From the NCBI GenBank assembly GCA_030849075.1, contig JASAOO010003554.1, positions 1-64,000 on the forward strand: a stretch of DNA of 64,000 nucleotides, read 5' to 3'. The notes under the pieces are model-generated. The model ran no database searches, was not told the origin of the DNA, and was given only the letters and a program-made list of their open reading frames with translations. Of this stretch, positions 60,275-64,000 are shown piece after piece (the first letter of the stretch is position 1; each line of letters opens with the position of its first letter). This stretch comes from Zelonia costaricensis (lineage: Eukaryota; Euglenozoa; Kinetoplastea; Trypanosomatida; Trypanosomatidae). The position numbers were made by a program, and so were the translations under genes.

Positions 60275-61648
60275 TCACTCCACGAACACGGCCGTCACGG
60301 ACTCCACAAACGCGCTGATGGCCTCCTCACTGTACCGCAGTCGGCCGTCGATGTCGTCGAGCAGACGGTACACGTCCAGCGCTCGCTGCGGCCGCCCCAC
60401 GACGAGCTGCAGCACCTCCGCCTCCGACAGAAGGGTGCGGCGCTGCTGCTCCTGCTGCGCACGAGCCCGGTAGGTCGGGGCCACCGCCGCCCCCGCCTTC
60501 CCAAAGCTGCTGTTGCCCACCGCACCGGCGGCGTCCCTGGTGGGAGCTGCTGCCGCCGCCGTCCCTGGAGCGCTGGCGGCCATCGCGTCGAGGCCACCCC
60601 CGCGGAGTCCCCACAGCGGCGTCGGCTCCATCAGCAGCGGTGCCAGCGCCCGGCTCATCGACGGACGCGGCGCCCCTGCGCCCCCATCCTTCTCCCGTGC
60701 TGCTGCGGTCGCTGTCGCTGTCGCTGCGGCGGCCCCTCCCGGGGACGCACCGGTGGCATCGCACTCCGCCACAGCCTCCGTGTCGGCGTCTGGCTCCGCC
60801 TTCACGGCGCTCCACCCCGCCGTCCCTGCTGCTGCTCTCGCGGTGGGCGGGCTCAGCGGGGAGGCCCCACTGCCCGCCGGCACCCACAGCTGCTGCTGCC
60901 ATAGCCGCTGTACGGCGCGCCGCACGCCCGCAGCGTAGAAGCGCTCCTGCCCGCGGCCGACATCCTCCAGGTGGTCCAGCAATTCCTTTACAGCCGCGAC
61001 GTGGCCGCGTGTGCCAGGTCGGTGGGCACTCAGCCGCGCGTGGCAGGACGCGAGGAGCTCTGCATCGATGCGGGCCCCAGCGGCGGACGTCGGCGACGCG
61101 GGCGCGTTGCCCACGACGCGGTCGTAGACGGAGGTCGGCCCATAGACGTCGCGTGGCGTCAGCGTGGAGCCCGGCGCTCTCGTGTGGCCGACGGCTGCCG
61201 GCGGCTCGCGGGTTAGGGAGGCGTGGTTGGCGATGTAGTTTAGCATCGTGACCTCGGTGAGCAGCACCACGAGGTGGACAGAGGAGGGGGCGGCGAGGAT
61301 GCTGGCCGTCGACGCCGCCGCGGCGGCAGAGGCACTCTCGATCGCGCCAGCGGGTACGGCGCGGCTCGTGCTGCTGCTGCTACTGAAGTTGACGCTGCTC
61401 TGCCCGTGCGCACCGCGGGGGCCGGCGGCCGACACCACCGCGGCCCCAGCGGCAGATGGCAGCGACCCGGCCACGGCGCCCACGCCGGCGAAACCGTGCG
61501 GCGCTGCGGCGCGCTGCTGGGCGTCACTCGGCACGGGTTGAAGGCCGAACGGTGGGTGGCGGGCCGCGTTGCGCTCGTCGCGGCGGCGCCGCAGCAGGGC
61601 GTACACCTCGCCATTCGTCATGGGCGTTGCCTCCGACAGCACCTGCAT
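60275..61648 (-). CDS. RNA polymerase III subunit RPC17/RPC9 (CRCP, Rpb4-like), expanded
   Basis: 457 residues from the ATG at 61648, against roughly 150-160 in yeast and animals. The start MQVLSEATPMTNGEVYALLRRRRDERN matches the family opening (M-x-V, LSNxEV, LL, ER). A second conserved helix, LTEVTMLNYIANHASL, corresponds to the TYETLKYI segment. The C-terminal LSEAEVLQLVVGRPQRALDVYRLLDDI followed by SEEAISAFVESVTAVF matches the HRDC-like domain (LxxAEKxQLLNxRP, then VE, ER and a final helix). With RPC25 it forms the stalk of polymerase III, needed for promoter-dependent initiation of tRNA and 5S genes. Ala/Ser/Gly-rich insertions lie between helix 1 and helix 2 (about 35-100) and between helix 2 and the C-terminal domain (about 125-395). 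The longer upstream frame is CA-repeat translation and was rejected. Confidence 0.75.
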   Translation of the reverse strand: MQVLSEATPMTNGEVYALLRRRRDERNAARHPPFGLQPVPSDAQQRAAAPHGFAGVGAVAGSLPSAAGAAVVSAAGPRGAHGQSSVNFSSSSSTSRAVPAGAIESASAAAAASTASILAAPSSVHLVVLLTEVTMLNYIANHASLTREPPAAVGHTRAPGSTLTPRDVYGPTSVYDRVVGNAPASPTSAAGARIDAELLASCHARLSAHRPGTRGHVAAVKELLDHLEDVGRGQERFYAAGVRRAVQRLWQQQLWVPAGSGASPLSPPTARAAAGTAGWSAVKAEPDADTEAVAECDATGASPGGAAAATATATAAAREKDGGAGAPRPSMSRALAPLLMEPTPLWGLRGGGLDAMAASAPGTAAAAAPTRDAAGAVGNSSFGKAGAAVAPTYRARAQQEQQRRTLLSEAEVLQLVVGRPQRALDVYRLLDDIDGRLRYSEEAISAFVESVTAVFVE

Positions 61649-61698
61649 CGTGGCCGGGGGTATCGTTCGGTGAACAGGGAGGGGGGCGGGCGACCACG

Positions 61699-61741
<43 letters not shown>

Positions 61742-62701
61742 CGTGAAGTTGCGAGTGGATCTTGGGTTGAGTGAAGGTGCAGTACGACTGGCGTGCGTGT
61801 GTGCAGCGGTGTGGTGGCGCGTCGTGCCGCGGGGGAGGGGGGAGGGGGGGGCACGGAGCAGGACGTCAAGAGGCGATGGGTGAGCGTGTGTAGGAGGGAG
61901 AAGTGCGGAAAGAGGAGAGGCGCCTAGCACACACACACACACATGCTTGCAGTGCCGTGCCTGCAACGCCGATCGTCGCCACCGAGCTGGCAAGGGCCCC
62001 CGGGGGGGCTGAGGTTTTGGGTAGGGGGGGGGCGGCAGACTGTCCACTACGCTGTCAAATGTGCAAGAAGTGTGGGGAACGGACTGCACCACAGCCGTGC
62101 TGCGGGCTCCCTCCGAAGCCCTCTTCTGCACCCCGAGCCCCCCTCACTCATCGGCGCCGTCACCCTGCTACGAGCGATCTGTGGAACAGCACCCGTGCGT
62201 GTCTGTGTGTGGATGATGCTGCGTGGTGCCACACGGACTCTGTCCATTCCATGCATTCGAGTTGGCAGACTTGTTGCTGCGGCACACGCGCCGCGGACGC
62301 TCGGTATTTGACACGAACAACGACAACGACAGCGACGTCTACACACGCTGACGCACACACAACCACACGCACACACACTCCCACGCACGCGGTGCACGAC
62401 GAGAACGACACAGACGAAAACAAAAGACACAAAGCGGTGTTGAGAGAGGGAGGGGGAGCTGAGTGACACGACACCATGGCGGGAGACTAAGAAAGTGCTG
62501 CGTACAGCGGGGGAAGGGGGGGGGCGGGGCGGTGACGCAGACGTGGGGGGAGGGCGGAGGCGAGGTGGGGAGACATGCTCCAGAGCCTGCAAGAGAAAGC
62601 GAAAGAGGCAGACCGACAGGCTCCTACGCTGAGACACACAAACACTCCTACACACGCACTCACACACGCGCGCGCGCGCGCATGTAAAGGTGTACCGGCC
62701 G
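61649..62701. other. Intergenic region upstream of RPC17
   Basis: No supported gene. It contains the longest dinucleotide run (61701-61740), G-rich tracts near 61836-61850 and 62020-62032, and a less biased segment (62060-62330) that may be 3' UTR of the next gene. Confidence 0.55.
61701..61740. repeat. (TG)20 microsatellite
   Basis: Perfect 40-base run, 53 bases upstream of the RPC17 start codon. Confidence 0.93.
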
Positions 62702-64000
62702 CTAGAGCTCTGTCTGCGCTGGGGTCACGGCGCTGGTGGTGGCGGGCTCTGCAGCGTCCGGCCGCGCCGCTTCCACTGCTGGCGATGCGTCCCGCCCGCT
62801 GACGGGGCCGCGTGCGCTCGTCGTGCTCTTCTCCATCGCGGCGGCCGCGGCGGCGGCGGCGGCGGCCTCGCGTATGGCCTCCTGCAGCTCCGGCAGCACC
62901 GTCAGCGGCGACCGCGTCATGCTCTCCGGCAGCGAGTCGGGCAGTAGCGGGTGCACGGTGATGGTGTTCTTCACCCCGATTTCCACCACGCACCCACCAG
63001 GAATGCGAATGGTCGGCGACAGCTCCGGGATGACGTCCATGAAGAAGGAGAGGATCCCCTGCGCGGGCACGGCCGGGGCCACAACGAAGACCGGCGACTG
63101 CGTCCGCATGACCGCCATCAACGCGGGCTCCAGCCGCACATTCACCTGCCGGCAGCTCTCGCCGTTGGGAAATTGAATGCAGTAGGACAGCCGTGGGTCC
63201 GCACCGGACGGCGCGTGCTGCAGGTGGGCCACCGCCTCTTCGTGTGTTGCGTAGTGCACCGGGGGCGGAAGCGGGGCTGTGCGCCACGCCCCTGCCGCGG
63301 CGCCGTCCCGCGCATCCACGGTGAGCCCCGCCGCGTTGGTCGGCACACGGGCAGAGCCGCCGCCGCCATGCTGCGGCTGCTGCTTTGGGGGCGGCAGCGG
63401 ACCACTGGGGCTGCCGACGGGGTTATTGTCACCGCTCACGTCGTACAGCAGCGCGGACAGCCGCGGGTACTTCTCCTTCACCCACGCCGCGGTGTGTCCG
63501 CTGAAGCGACCGAAGTTAATGTTGTCCAGCCCTGGCACAGGGCACAGCACCTCGTCGCCCAGCTCCTCCTCCTCCTCCTCCTCGTCTTCGCTGTCGGCAT
63601 TGACATCCTCGGCCTCCGCGCTCTCTCCATCGCCGGCGTTGTCGGCAGCCCCCTCAGCCACGAAGAAGCCTACCCCCGCCGGTGACGCCTGCGTCACGTC
63701 GTCCGTCTGCACAGCCTGCAGCGACGTGTGCGACGGCGACGGCACTGGTCTCTCGGTGGCCGCCGCTGCATCGCGTCCGGCGACGACAAGCCCGGACGGC
63801 ATCGTTGACGCCGAGGCACCGAGCACGCTGGGGTGTGGCACCTGACTGAGGTCGCCCCCCGCCATCGCGCGCAGCTCGTCGATCGACGTGTTGGGCGAGT
63901 AGCGGTGCAGCTTGCGCAACCCGCCGTCTGTGTTGGGGGTCGAGGGGTGGGGGTGGCTTGCGTGCGAGGCTTCGCGTGAGGCCGGCGCCGTCGCGGAGGC
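62702..64000 (-). CDS. Unknown acidic/low-complexity protein, 5' end outside window
   Basis: The frame ends at TAG (62702-62704) and stays open to position 64000. No ATG suited as start is seen near the edge (the codon at 63919 is TTG), so the N-terminus lies beyond the window. The 432 visible residues contain RKLHRYSPNTSIDELRAMAGG, a long Asp/Glu stretch (DSEDEEEEEEELGDE, around 63545-63595), a segment VPGLDNINFGRFSGHTAAWVKEKY, and a probably folded block: YCIQFPNGESCRQVNVRLEP, SPVFVVAPAVPAQGILSFF and RIPGGCVVEIGVKNTITVHP. The tail has a poly-Ala helix (about 62838-62870). No family was recognised. Confidence 0.6.
   Translation of the reverse strand, partial: ASATAPASREASHASHPHPSTPNTDGGLRKLHRYSPNTSIDELRAMAGGDLSQVPHPSVLGASASTMPSGLVVAGRDAAAATERPVPSPSHTSLQAVQTDDVTQASPAGVGFFVAEGAADNAGDGESAEAEDVNADSEDEEEEEEELGDEVLCPVPGLDNINFGRFSGHTAAWVKEKYPRLSALLYDVSGDNNPVGSPSGPLPPPKQQPQHGGGGSARVPTNAAGLTVDARDGAAAGAWRTAPLPPPVHYATHEEAVAHLQHAPSGADPRLSYCIQFPNGESCRQVNVRLEPALMAVMRTQSPVFVVAPAVPAQGILSFFMDVIPELSPTIRIPGGCVVEIGVKNTITVHPLLPDSLPESMTRSPLTVLPELQEAIREAAAAAAAAAAMEKSTTSARGPVSGRDASPAVEAARPDAAEPATTSAVTPAQTEL

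Noticed and set aside
61205..61225. Single TTAGGG-like hexamer, possible telomeric repeat
   Set aside because: One isolated copy inside the RPC17 coding region; no tandem array anywhere in the window.

Overview
The window looks like nuclear DNA of a trypanosomatid of the Leishmania/Leptomonas/Crithidia group (Leishmaniinae). It is very GC-rich. Coding frames are long, apparently intronless and strongly biased to G/C in third positions. All recognisable host genes lie head-to-tail on the minus strand, as in a polycistronic unit. The gaps carry long (GT)n/(CA)n runs and pyrimidine tracts that fit trans-splicing. Both a PSA/GP46-type leucine-rich surface antigen and a TATE/VIPER-like tyrosine-recombinase retroelement point the same way. 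Genus and chromosome cannot be fixed from sequence alone.

Layout. Positions 1-1840 (+) hold the 3' part of a retroelement reverse transcriptase-RNase H ORF that faces the host genes. A 3.8 kb non-coding convergent interval follows. From 5682 to the right edge all genes are on the minus strand. In coordinate order they are: PSA-like LRR surface antigen (5682-7619); DDX60-like Ski2-type helicase (9536-16192); a 2946-residue protein that reads as a UBE2Q-like E2 domain fused to a right-handed beta-helix (17289-26129); YbaK-type tRNA-editing domain protein (29752-30438); a probable mitochondrial protein (30939-34052); an unknown protein (34989-36518); COX17 copper chaperone (37530-37766); a TatD-related protein with degenerate active site (38617-41133); a NYN/PIN-like probable mitochondrial nuclease (41963-42886); tubulin cofactor E (43720-45330); a 3904-residue AGC-type kinase with huge insertions (46036-57750); an expanded RNA polymerase III subunit RPC17/CRCP (60275-61648); and an unknown protein cut by the right edge (62702-64000).

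Transcription is expected to run right to left from beyond position 64000 towards the retroelement, with each mRNA released by trans-splicing and polyadenylation. Gene neighbours therefore need not share function. Even so, several mitochondrial or RNA-related proteins lie together (YbaK, the 30939-34052 protein, COX17, NYN). Many encoded proteins carry Ala/Ser/Gln/Gly-rich insertions that split conserved domains.

The most notable item is the E2-like/beta-helix fusion. Next are the split giant kinase, the apparently dead TatD homologue, and the threefold-expanded RPC17. No tRNA, rRNA, CRISPR array or telomeric repeat array was recognised.
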